Assembly: GCF_001742225.1 (NCBI RefSeq)
Contig: NZ_CP017075.1
Span: 620,001-684,000, forward strand
DNA: 64,000 nt
Direction: 5' to 3'
Origin: Novosphingobium resinovorum
Lineage (GTDB): Bacteria; Pseudomonadota; Alphaproteobacteria; Sphingomonadales; Sphingomonadaceae
Shown here piece by piece: positions 9,181-19,055 of this stretch; position 1 is the stretch's first letter, and the number at the start of each line of letters is the position of its first letter. Made by a program: the position numbers and the translations under genes. Under the pieces are notes generated by a model. That model did not search any database and was not told where the DNA came from. It was given only the letters and a program-made list of their open reading frames with translations.

Positions 9181-9324
9181 GGGCCCACCCCGTCCGGCTA
9201 GGTCCCTCGGACCAAGCCTCCCAGCCCTCCCGCAAGCGGGAGGGCTGAAACGGTTTTCCCCGGCCCGCTTGCGGGAGGGGCAGCGAGACTTAGGCCGCAG
9301 GCCTTAGTCGCAGCGGGGTGGGCC
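9181..9324. repeat. Palindromic intergenic repeat, family G
   Basis: The outer arms GGGCCCACCCCG and CGGGGTGGGCC are inverted, and two inner hairpins (around CTCCCGCAAGCGGGAG and GCCCGCTTGCGGGAGGG) lie between them. The right edge touches the TAG stop of the phosphatase gene. It separates convergent genes. Confidence 0.75.
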
Positions 9325-9794
9325 TATCGCGCCTTCAACTCTGCCACCAGCGCCCGTGCCGCTGCGCTGACCTGCTCCCACGTCGACTCGAACCCTTCCG
9401 GCCCGCCGTAGTACGGATCGGCCACGTCCTGCCCCTCCAGCCCCGGCACGTGGTCGAGCAGCAGCGACAGGCGCGCCTCGCCATCCGAGGGCGCGAGGCG
9501 GCGCAAGTCGGCGAGGTTGGAGGCGTCGAGCGCGACGATGCGGTCGAAACGGCGGAAGTCCTGCGCCTTTACCTGCCGCGCGCGGTAGGAGTGGATGTCG
9601 ATGCCGTGGCGCGCGGCCTCGGCGCAGGAGCGCGGGTCCGGTCCCTTGCCGACATGCCATGACCCGGTGCCGGCCGAATCGGCGATCACCTCCAGCCCGG
9701 CACGCTCGGCCTCATGACGCAGCGCGGCTTCGGCGAGGGGGGAGCGGCAGATGTTGCCGAGGCAGACGAACAGGACGGACGGTACGTTTGACAT
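9324..9794 (-). CDS. Low-molecular-weight protein-tyrosine phosphatase
   Basis: A 156-residue cytoplasmic phosphatase. The P-loop VCLGNICRSP (nucleophilic Cys at residue 11, Arg at 17) is at the N-terminus and the general-acid DPYYGG motif is near the C-terminus, both as in LMW-PTP. The family dephosphorylates tyrosine residues, often on capsule-export kinases, but none is seen here. It starts 31 nt after the stop of the sensor protein upstream and is on the same strand, so it may be the last gene of that operon. Confidence 0.9.
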   Translation of the reverse strand: MSNVPSVLFVCLGNICRSPLAEAALRHEAERAGLEVIADSAGTGSWHVGKGPDPRSCAEAARHGIDIHSYRARQVKAQDFRRFDRIVALDASNLADLRRLAPSDGEARLSLLLDHVPGLEGQDVADPYYGGPEGFESTWEQVSAAARALVAELKAR

Positions 9795-9825
9795 GGTTCG
9801 GCGATAGCGCCCTGCCGTGCCTGCG

Positions 9826-11644
<1,819 letters not shown>

Positions 11645-11655
<11 letters not shown>

Positions 11656-12511
11656 AGGCGGCCTCCTGCACATGGTGCGTGGTGCGCCGCCAGATTTTCT
11701 CGGCCGGGGCGAAGTCTGAAAAGCACTCGGTCTCCGCCGAGAACGCGACGGTCTCCTTGGAGCCGAGGCCGAGGAAGCCGCCGGGCGGCAGCGACTGGGC
11801 GAAGAGGCCGAGCGCGCGGTCCTGCAGGGCGCGGTCGAAATAGATCAGCACGTTGCGGCTCGACACCAGCTGGACCTCGGAGAACACCGCGTCGCTGGCG
11901 AGATTGTGGTCGGCGAAGACCGCGCGGCGGCGCAGCGCCGGATCGAAGCGGGCGACGTTGCTGTTGGCGGTGTAGTAGTCCGAAAGCGAACCCTTGCCGC
12001 CCGCCTCGCGGTAATTGCGCGAGAAGCCGGCAATGCGCTCGATATCGAAGATGCCTGCCTCGGCCTTGGCCAGCGCGGGGCGGCTGATGTCGGTGCAATA
12101 GAACATCGTGCGATCCTCCAGCCCCGCCTCGCGGAACAGGATGGCGAGGGAGTAGAACTCCTCGCCGTTGGCGCAGCCCGCGATCCACACCTTGATCGTC
12201 GGCCATGTGGCGAGGTGGGGGATCACCGTCTCGCGGATCATTCGGAAATATTCGGGGTCGCGGAACATGTCGCTGACCTGGATGGTCAGGAAGCCGATCA
12301 GCACCGGCAGGCTGGCGGAATCGTGGAGGATCACGTCGAGCAGACCGGAGAGGTGCGCCACGCCGAAATGGGCTTGCGCGCGTTCGAGGCGGCGCAGCAG
12401 CGAGGCGCGCGAATAATCGCGGAAATCGTACTGGTAGCGCCGCCAGATGGCCTCGACGATGAGGTCCAGTTCGATGTCGTTCAGGCTGTCGCCGGAGCGG
12501 ATGACCATCAT
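11645..12511 (-). CDS. cheR: CheR-type protein-glutamate methyltransferase
   Basis: A 288-residue SAM-dependent methyltransferase of the CheR family, normally methylating chemoreceptors. Seen are the N-terminal helical domain, DMFRDPEYF, and the SAM-binding WIAGCANGEEFYS. Most CheR proteins have AGCSTGEEPYS, so the loop is slightly variant but retains the acidic residues. FCTDIS-like (FYCTDIS) and NVLIYFD follow at the expected places. No receptor, CheB or CheA gene is in the window, so a methyl-accepting partner is not evident. It starts 13 nt after the stop of the hybrid kinase and overlaps the next gene, which indicates one operon. Confidence 0.9.
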
Positions 12512-12524
12512 CTCTCTCGCCCGA

Positions 12525-15500
12525 TCATCGCGGCATCCATACGCGCACGAGGCTGAGCAGCTTGTCGATGTCGAGCGGCTTGGAGAGGTAGTCGTTGGCG
12601 CCCGCGTCGATGCATTCGCGGTGGTCGCGCTCCATGGCCTTGGCGGTGAGCGCGATGATCGGCAGGCGCGACCACTGCGGGTCCTTGCGGATCTCTTTCA
12701 TGCAGGTCAGCCCGTCCATCTCGGGCATCATCACGTCCATCAGCACGAGATCGACCGGCGCCCCGTCGCTGTCGACGCTGCGGGCGAGTTCGTTCAGCGC
12801 CTCGATCCCGTTGCGGGCGATGCGTACCCCGACGCCGTGCGGCTCCAGCACCGAAGTGAGCGCGTAGACGTTGCGGATGTCGTCCTCGACAACCAGAATC
12901 TGGCGGCCTTCCAGCGCCTGGTCGCGGCCCAGCGAGCGGGCGAGCAGCTGCTGCTTTTCCTGTGGCAGTTCGGAGACGACCTGGTGGAGGAACAGCGTCA
13001 CTTCGTCGAGCAGGCGCTCGGGGCTCTTGGCGCCCTTGACGATGATCGACTTGGAATAGCGCCGCAGCCGCATCTCCTCTTCGGGCGAGAGGTCGCGGCC
13101 GGTGTAGACGATCACCGGCGGGAAGCCGACGCTCTCGTCGTGCGAAAGGCGTTCGAGCAGGTCCAGCCCCGACATGTCGGGCAGGTTGAGGTCGAGCACC
13201 ATGCAGTCGAACGTCTCGGTGCCGAGGCTGCCCAGGCATTCGGCGGCGGAGTGGACCTCCACCGTCTCGACATCGCGCGAGGCGAGCAGGAGGTGGATCG
13301 CCTCGGCCTGCTGGGCGTCGTCCTCGACCACCAGCACGCGGCGCAGGCGCTGGGCCATGCGCGCCTCCAGCCCTTCGAGCATGTCGACCAGGGTGTCGCG
13401 GCTGACCGGCTTGAACAGGTAGCCGACCGCGCCGCTGGCGAGCGCCGCATGGTCGTCATGGTCGGCCGAGACGATATGGACCGGGATATGTCGGGTGCGG
13501 GCGTCGCGCTTGATGCGGTCGAGCACCGAGAGGCCGGTATGGTCGGGCAGGTGCATGTCGAGGATCACCGCCTGCGGCAGATACTGACGCGCGAGCAGGG
13601 CGCCTTCGTCGGCGGTCCCCGCGATCAGGCACGAGAAGCCGACTTCGTGCGCGAGATCGGCGAGGATACCCGCGAAAGCCGGATCGTCCTCGACGATGAG
13701 GATCACGCGCGAATCGCCGCTGAGGGTTTCACGGTCGTCGGCGATAGCGGCGAGGCGGCGCGGGGCCGTCGGCGCGGGCGTCGGCGACGTGGCAAGCGGT
13801 GTGGGCGAGGGGCGGCGGACCTGTTCGGGCGCGGCTTCGGCGTCGAAGTGCTCGGGCAGGGTGATGGTGAAGGCGCTGCCCTTGCCGGGCTCGCTCTCCA
13901 GCGAGATCGTGCCGCCGAGCAACTGCGACAACTCGCGCGAGATCGAGAGGCCGAGGCCGGTGCCGCCGTACTTGCGGGCGATGCCGCCGTCGGCTTGACG
14001 GAACGCCTCGAAGATCGCGCCCTGCTTGTCGGCGGGGATGCCGGTGCCGGTGTCCCGCACGGTGAAGGCGACGTTGCCGGCGGCGCGGCCGACCTCGACG
14101 GCGACATGGCCGCGCTCGGTGAACTTGATCGCGTTCGACAGGAAGTTCTTGAGCACTTGCTCCAGCCGCAGAGGGTCGGTCTCGATTTCGCCCGCCACGT
14201 CGGCGATGCGTAGTTCGAGGCCGCGTTTGGCGGCGGCGGGGGCGAACGTATCGCGCAGCTTGGCGAGGATCGCGGCGACCGGGACCGTGCGCGGTTCCAG
14301 CTCCAGCTTGCCCGCCTCGATCTTGGAAATGTCGAGCACGTCGTTGATCAGCGCGAGCAGGTCGTTGCCGGACGTCTCGATCGTCTCGGCAAAGCGGACC
14401 TGCTCGGACGAGAGGTTGCCGCCGCGATTGTCGGCCAGCAGGCGCGCCATGATCAGCAGCGAGTTGAGCGGCGTGCGCAGCTCATGGCTCATGTTGGCGA
14501 GGAATTCGCTCTTGTAGCGGCTCGCCTGTTCCAGATCCTCGGTCTGTCCGCGCAGCATCGTCTGGGCGCGGGTCAGCTCGTCGCGCTGGGCTTCGAGCGA
14601 GGTCGCCTGTTCCTCCAGCTGGGCGTTGGAGCGTTCCAGCTCGGCCTGCTGGGCTTCTAGTTCGGTCTGGGAATTCTGCAGGGCCTTGGCCTGCGCTTCC
14701 AGTTCGTCGTTGGTGGCGCGCAGTTCCTCGCTCTGGTTGGCGAGTTCCTCGGCCTGCTGCTGGGTTTCGGAGAGCAGGTGCTCCAGCCGCGCGCGGTATT
14801 TGGCGGAGCGCAGCGAGAGGCCGACCGCGCCGGAAATCGTGTCGAGGAAGCGGGGCGCGTCTTCGGGGCGGGCCTCGGGCGTGTCAAGGAAGCCGAGTTC
14901 GATGACGGCATTGACCTTGCCGTCGATCGCGGCCGCGCCGAGTACCAGACGGTCCAGCGGCGATTGCCCGAGCGCGGTCCCGAACGAGAGATAGCCGGCA
15001 GGGGCCTTCGCGATCGTACGGGTGCGCCCGTCGCGGATCACTTCGGCAAGCAGGCCGTCGTCGGGCGCGAGCTGGTCGGGAACCCCGGCACCTTTGGGTA
15101 CGCCGTAACTGGCGACGCGGCGAAAGGCGCCTTCGTCATTGACGTAGACGATCCCCGCCGCCGCGCCGAAACGGTCGACGAGGAAGCTGATCACGCGGTG
15201 CGAGAGGTCGTCGAGGGAGAGGTTTCCGGTGGTCTCCCGCGCCAGCCTGGCCTCGCCTTCACGCAGGGCCTGCAGGGCGCGGGTGGAATTGCGGTAGCTG
15301 ATGAACGCGGCGCCGATGCCGGCCAGCGTCAGGTTGGTGATCGTGCCCAGGGTGCGGTTGATGAGCGCGATTTCCTTGGCCACGCCTTCGGGCGCGAGTT
15401 GGTAGCCGATCACGATCAGCACGGTCGTCGCGGCGGCCACGGCAAGGGGCGCCAGCCGATGCGGCGCGAGATAAGCCAGCACCGTAGGCAGCAAATAGAT

Positions 15501-15617
15501 GACCCAGATCGAGGTGCCCAGCGGGAAACGGGTATCGGCGATGAAGGTCAGGCCGATGACGATGGGTAGCAGGATGTAGAGAAACTTGGTGGAATCCAGT
15601 CCGCGGGCGGTTGCCAT
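12525..15617 (-). CDS. Membrane hybrid histidine kinase with GAF, coiled coil and three receivers
   Basis: A 1030-residue sensor. Four hydrophobic segments lie in the first ~130 residues, then a GAF-like domain (~150-280) and a strongly heptad-patterned coiled coil rich in Glu/Gln (~285-370). HisKA follows with SEFLANMSHELRTPLN (~375-390, phospho-His), then HATPase_c with DTGTGIP and GGTGLGLSIS. Three receivers come last (about 645-760, 770-885 and 905-1028), the last with LVLMDVMMPEMDG. The middle receivers read VILDMHLPD and MVLDLNLPD. The architecture implies branched phosphotransfer inside one protein. The ATG at 15617 has a GAGACGAG-like ribosome site. It is the first gene of the kinase-cheR-HWE operon. 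Confidence 0.9.
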   Translation of the reverse strand: MATARGLDSTKFLYILLPIVIGLTFIADTRFPLGTSIWVIYLLPTVLAYLAPHRLAPLAVAAATTVLIVIGYQLAPEGVAKEIALINRTLGTITNLTLAGIGAAFISYRNSTRALQALREGEARLARETTGNLSLDDLSHRVISFLVDRFGAAAGIVYVNDEGAFRRVASYGVPKGAGVPDQLAPDDGLLAEVIRDGRTRTIAKAPAGYLSFGTALGQSPLDRLVLGAAAIDGKVNAVIELGFLDTPEARPEDAPRFLDTISGAVGLSLRSAKYRARLEHLLSETQQQAEELANQSEELRATNDELEAQAKALQNSQTELEAQQAELERSNAQLEEQATSLEAQRDELTRAQTMLRGQTEDLEQASRYKSEFLANMSHELRTPLNSLLIMARLLADNRGGNLSSEQVRFAETIETSGNDLLALINDVLDISKIEAGKLELEPRTVPVAAILAKLRDTFAPAAAKRGLELRIADVAGEIETDPLRLEQVLKNFLSNAIKFTERGHVAVEVGRAAGNVAFTVRDTGTGIPADKQGAIFEAFRQADGGIARKYGGTGLGLSISRELSQLLGGTISLESEPGKGSAFTITLPEHFDAEAAPEQVRRPSPTPLATSPTPAPTAPRRLAAIADDRETLSGDSRVILIVEDDPAFAGILADLAHEVGFSCLIAGTADEGALLARQYLPQAVILDMHLPDHTGLSVLDRIKRDARTRHIPVHIVSADHDDHAALASGAVGYLFKPVSRDTLVDMLEGLEARMAQRLRRVLVVEDDAQQAEAIHLLLASRDVETVEVHSAAECLGSLGTETFDCMVLDLNLPDMSGLDLLERLSHDESVGFPPVIVYTGRDLSPEEEMRLRRYSKSIIVKGAKSPERLLDEVTLFLHQVVSELPQEKQQLLARSLGRDQALEGRQILVVEDDIRNVYALTSVLEPHGVGVRIARNGIEALNELARSVDSDGAPVDLVLMDVMMPEMDGLTCMKEIRKDPQWSRLPIIALTAKAMERDHRECIDAGANDYLSKPLDIDKLLSLVRVWMPR

Positions 15618-15853
15618 TCACTCGTCTCGCGGGGGTAAAAAACCGCTGCAGCCGGACCGCTCCCCCATCACGCACGGTCCCCGGATCAGGTCGGATAACG
15701 TTAACGGCGTTCCCCGGTTCCCGACGGACCGAAATATTTTCGCCGCGGACTGCGGCCGGACGCAAAGCCGCGCGCTCGCCAAAACTTCCTTAAGACATTG
15801 CTGGTATCGGCAGGAGATTATCGGGGCAATTCCAAGAGCGAGCCTGGTTTACG
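15618..15853. promoter_or_regulatory. Divergent promoter region between kinase operon and tad-like genes
   Basis: A 236-nt gap between divergent genes, which must hold both promoters. A short dyad AACGTTAACG-like element is seen at about 15698-15708. No hexamers good enough to name a promoter were found. Confidence 0.35.
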
Positions 15854-17650
15854 ATGCGTCAAGCATGTCTCTATCCCGCCAAGGCCGTTCGCGAAGTGCT
15901 GAACGGTGTCCTGCGCGATTCCGGCGGCAACATCCTTCCGATCGCAGCGATCGGCATGCTCGTGGCGGCGGTCGTGGTGGGCTCGGCGGTTGATCTGAGC
16001 CGCGATTACCTCGTGCGTGAACAAATCCAGTCTGCCTGCGACGCGGCGGTGCTGGCGGGGCGGCGCACGGTGACGACGGCTGGTTTCGACACCGCCTCGA
16101 AGGCGGCCGCGACGGCGTATTTCAACACCAACTTCAACGACGCGCAGCAGGGCACGCGCTCCACGGTGTTCACCGTGACTTCCACCGACGACGGCCAGAC
16201 CGTCACCGCGACCGCGACGACCGTGCTCGACACCTTGCTGATGCGCATCTTCGGCAAGGACAGCTTCGACATCCGGGTAAACTGCGGAAGCTCGATGGGC
16301 GTCGGCAACGCGGACGTGATGATGGTGCTCGATACCACCGGTTCGATGGACTACACGCTTTCGGGCTCGCAGACGCGCATCCAGGCATTGCGCGCGGCGA
16401 TGAAGAATTTCTACACGACGATCTACAACGCCACCGCGAACAGCAATGCGCGCGTGCGCTACGGCTTCGTGCCGTTCAGTTCGACGGTGAACGTCGGCAG
16501 GCTGCTTACGGCGGTCAACAGCAGCTATATCGTCGACAGCTATCCCTACCAGTCGCGCGCCTACGAGCCCGACGATTCGGGCGGCAGCGATTACAGCGGC
16601 ACATGGACTGCCGTTATTCCGACGACGAGCTACAGTTCGCAGAACGACTGCAATAATGCCAAGCCCGCAGATACGGCGTTCAGCGAGCAGGGGTCCGGGC
16701 AGGCACGATCGCAAGTGAAGAAGGAATACTCGTGTATTCGTTCCGATAGAAACTCGCCATACTACGTCTATTGGCGCTGGCTGACCCGTCCCTACACGAT
16801 GCGCTACCATCAGGTTACGTACGACACGAGCAGCTTCAAGAAGTTCAACTCGGTCGCCACGCCTACCGGAACCAACGGCGCGAACGTGTCCTCGACCTGG
16901 GGCGGTTGCATCCAGGAACGCGACACCGTGGCGCAGGCCACCTTCAGCTACTCGACCAGCACGGGCATCTCGCCCAAGGCCGCGCTCGATCTCGACCTCG
17001 ACACGGCGCCGACGTCGGACGACAAGACCAAGTGGCGTCCGCTCTGGCCGGAGGTGTCCTACCGCCGCTGGTCGGACAGCGGCTACTACACCACCGCGAC
17101 CACCAACAACGGCGGTGATGCGGGAACGTATTGCCCGGCGCAGGCAAAGCTGCTGGCGACGATGACGCAGAGCGCGTTCAATTCCTACGCGGACTCGCTC
17201 GTGGCGATCGGGGGCACGTACCTCGACGTCGGGATGATCTGGGGCGGGCGCCTGATGTCGCAGCAGGGCATGTGGTCGACCCTCAACAGCGACGAACCGT
17301 CCAACGGCGGCAAGGTTTCGCGCCACGTCATCTTCATGACCGACGGCCAGATGGAGCCCAACCAGTACATCGCCCAGGCCTGGGGCATCGAGTACTGGGA
17401 CCGCCGCGTCACCACCGACGGTACGACCAACGACACCGCCCGCCACACCCAGCGCTTCCTTGCGACGTGCGAGGCGATCAAGGCCAAGGGTATCCGCGTC
17501 TGGGTCGTGGCGTTCACGTCCAGCCTGAGCAGCGATCTGACGACCTGCGCATCCGACGACAGTTCGTACACCGCGAACAGCTCGTCCGAACTGAACACCG
17601 CGTTCCAGGAGATCGCCAAGCAGGTCGGCGAGTTGAGGGTCGTGCAGTGA
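15854..17650 (+). CDS. TadG-like protein with von Willebrand factor A domain
   Basis: A 598-residue protein opening with a TadG/TadE-type N-terminus: a short basic leader, the DSGGNILPIAAIGMLVAAVV hydrophobic segment (~residues 22-41) and a DLSRDYLVREQIQSACDAAV stretch. A vWA domain follows, with the metal-site motif MMVLDTTGSMD (Asp160) and later FMTDGQME. The length and layout fit Flp-pilus associated TadG proteins exposed in the periplasm or outside. The central region is rich in Tyr, Ser and Thr. Its stop overlaps the GTG start of the next gene. No tadA/B/C or cpaB-F genes are in the window. Confidence 0.85.
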   Translation: MRQACLYPAKAVREVLNGVLRDSGGNILPIAAIGMLVAAVVVGSAVDLSRDYLVREQIQSACDAAVLAGRRTVTTAGFDTASKAAATAYFNTNFNDAQQGTRSTVFTVTSTDDGQTVTATATTVLDTLLMRIFGKDSFDIRVNCGSSMGVGNADVMMVLDTTGSMDYTLSGSQTRIQALRAAMKNFYTTIYNATANSNARVRYGFVPFSSTVNVGRLLTAVNSSYIVDSYPYQSRAYEPDDSGGSDYSGTWTAVIPTTSYSSQNDCNNAKPADTAFSEQGSGQARSQVKKEYSCIRSDRNSPYYVYWRWLTRPYTMRYHQVTYDTSSFKKFNSVATPTGTNGANVSSTWGGCIQERDTVAQATFSYSTSTGISPKAALDLDLDTAPTSDDKTKWRPLWPEVSYRRWSDSGYYTTATTNNGGDAGTYCPAQAKLLATMTQSAFNSYADSLVAIGGTYLDVGMIWGGRLMSQQGMWSTLNSDEPSNGGKVSRHVIFMTDGQMEPNQYIAQAWGIEYWDRRVTTDGTTNDTARHTQRFLATCEAIKAKGIRVWVVAFTSSLSSDLTTCASDDSSYTANSSSELNTAFQEIAKQVGELRVVQ

Positions 17651-18237
17651 CGGCGCCGCTGCTCCGTCGCCTCCGGGCGGGCGAGCGCGGCTCGGCGGTG
17701 ATCGAGTTCGCCGTCGCCGCGCCGGTGCTCCTGCTGCTGCTCATCGGCATCTACGACATGGCGCACCGCGCCTATCTCACCGCGATCCTGCACGGCGCGG
17801 TGGAAGAGGCCTCGCGTCAGGACGGACTGGAGATCGCCGACAACACCAAGGCCGACGCCTACGTCACCGCGATGGTCCAGCGCGTAGCGCCGGGCGCGAC
17901 GGTCGCCTTCAAGCGCTCCAGCTACTACGACTTCGCCGACATAAAACGCGCCGAGGCCTGGAACGACAAGAACACCAACGGCAAGTGCGACAACGGCGAA
18001 ACCTACACCGACGAGAACCGCAACGGCAGATGGGACGCGGATGTGGGGAACAGCGACAACGGTGGCGGCAACGACGTCGTGCTCTACACCGCGACGGTGA
18101 CCTATACGCCCGTGTTCATCGTGCCGTTCATGCCCAATTCGACGAGCCAGCGCACGCTGACCGCGAGCACGGTGCGCAAGAACCAGCCTTACGAGCTACA
18201 GGCCAAGTATGGCTCGGATGCGGGGAGCTGCCCATGA
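17647..18237 (+). CDS. TadE-like pseudopilin with EF-hand-like acidic loops
   Basis: A 196-residue protein starting with GTG at 17647, overlapping the previous stop by GTGA. The N-terminus has the TadE signature GSAVIEFAVAAPVLLLLLIG, a membrane helix after a short basic leader. Around residues 112-140 lies an Asp/Asn/Gly-rich segment, DKNTNGKCDNGE then DENRNGRWDAD, which resembles DxNxNGxxD calcium-binding loops. That suggests Ca2+-stabilised folding outside the cell. Part of a three-gene translationally coupled set. Confidence 0.8.
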   Translation: MTAPLLRRLRAGERGSAVIEFAVAAPVLLLLLIGIYDMAHRAYLTAILHGAVEEASRQDGLEIADNTKADAYVTAMVQRVAPGATVAFKRSSYYDFADIKRAEAWNDKNTNGKCDNGETYTDENRNGRWDADVGNSDNGGGNDVVLYTATVTYTPVFIVPFMPNSTSQRTLTASTVRKNQPYELQAKYGSDAGSCP

Positions 18238-18899
18238 TCGCGCGCCTTGCTGCGGGTCTTGCCGGAAGGCTGCGCCGCGATCAGCGCGGTGTCTCTTTCA
18301 TGGAGTTCGCGCTGATCCTGCCGATCATCGTCACAATGGGTTTCTACGGAACCGAATTGGCATGGATGGCGATGATCAACATGCAGATCGCCCAGATCGC
18401 CAGCTCGGTGGCCGATAACGCCTCGCGCCTCGGCCAGACCGACAACAGCGCGGTGACCCCCACCGTCAAGGAAGCGGACGTCGCTTCGGTGATGTCGGGA
18501 GCGCTGGTGCAGGGGTCGTACTTCAACTTCGCCGCCAACGGGCGGATCATCCTCTCCAGCCTCGAATACGACACTGCGACCAAGCGCCAGTACATCCACT
18601 GGCAGCGCTGCCAGGGCAGCCTCAAGGTGAAGTCGCAATACGGCGTCGCCAAGGCCGGCCTGACCGGCACCACGCTGGCGGGCATGGGCAATCCGACGAT
18701 CACGGCGGTGTCGGGTTCGGCGGTGATGTATGTGGAGGTGAACTACACCTACCAGCCGCTGTTCGGCACCTGGTTCGTCGGCCAGCCCAACTTCCGCCGC
18801 GAGGCCGCCTACATCATCCGCGACGATCGCAGCCTTGGCGCCAGCTCGGGCGACGGCATCTCCGACGCGACGACGACCACGAAGGCCAGCTGCAGTTGA
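18234..18899 (+). CDS. TadE/TadG-like pseudopilin
   Basis: A 221-residue protein whose ATG overlaps the preceding stop (ATGA). The N-terminus is a basic leader followed by RGVSFMEFALILPIIVTMGF, the TadE membrane segment with the conserved Glu. The rest is predicted as an extracytoplasmic beta-rich domain with no recognisable motif. With the two upstream genes it forms a small tad-like cluster, perhaps a surface-adhesion accessory unit. It ends just before repeat C1. Confidence 0.8.
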   Translation: MIARLAAGLAGRLRRDQRGVSFMEFALILPIIVTMGFYGTELAWMAMINMQIAQIASSVADNASRLGQTDNSAVTPTVKEADVASVMSGALVQGSYFNFAANGRIILSSLEYDTATKRQYIHWQRCQGSLKVKSQYGVAKAGLTGTTLAGMGNPTITAVSGSAVMYVEVNYTYQPLFGTWFVGQPNFRREAAYIIRDDRSLGASSGDGISDATTTTKASCS

Positions 18900-18903
18900 G
18901 TTC

Positions 18904-19042
18904 GGCCCCGTCAAATCGTCGTCCCGGACTTGATCCGGGACCGGTGGCCGCGCCGGGACCCACTTGCGCGCAGGGTGCCCGGTCGATGAACCGCGCCTAA
19001 AGACAGCCACCGGTCCCGGATCAAGTCCGGGACGACGGGGCC
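18904..19042. repeat. Palindromic intergenic repeat, family C, copy 1
   Basis: Inverted arms beginning GGCCCCGTC and containing GTCCCGGACTTGATCCGGGA plus CCGGTGGC, separated by about 60 nt. It lies between the convergent tad-like genes and the GH97 gene. Related copies occur near 51491 and 52711. Confidence 0.85.
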
Positions 19043-19055
19043 TTCGTGCGGATCG

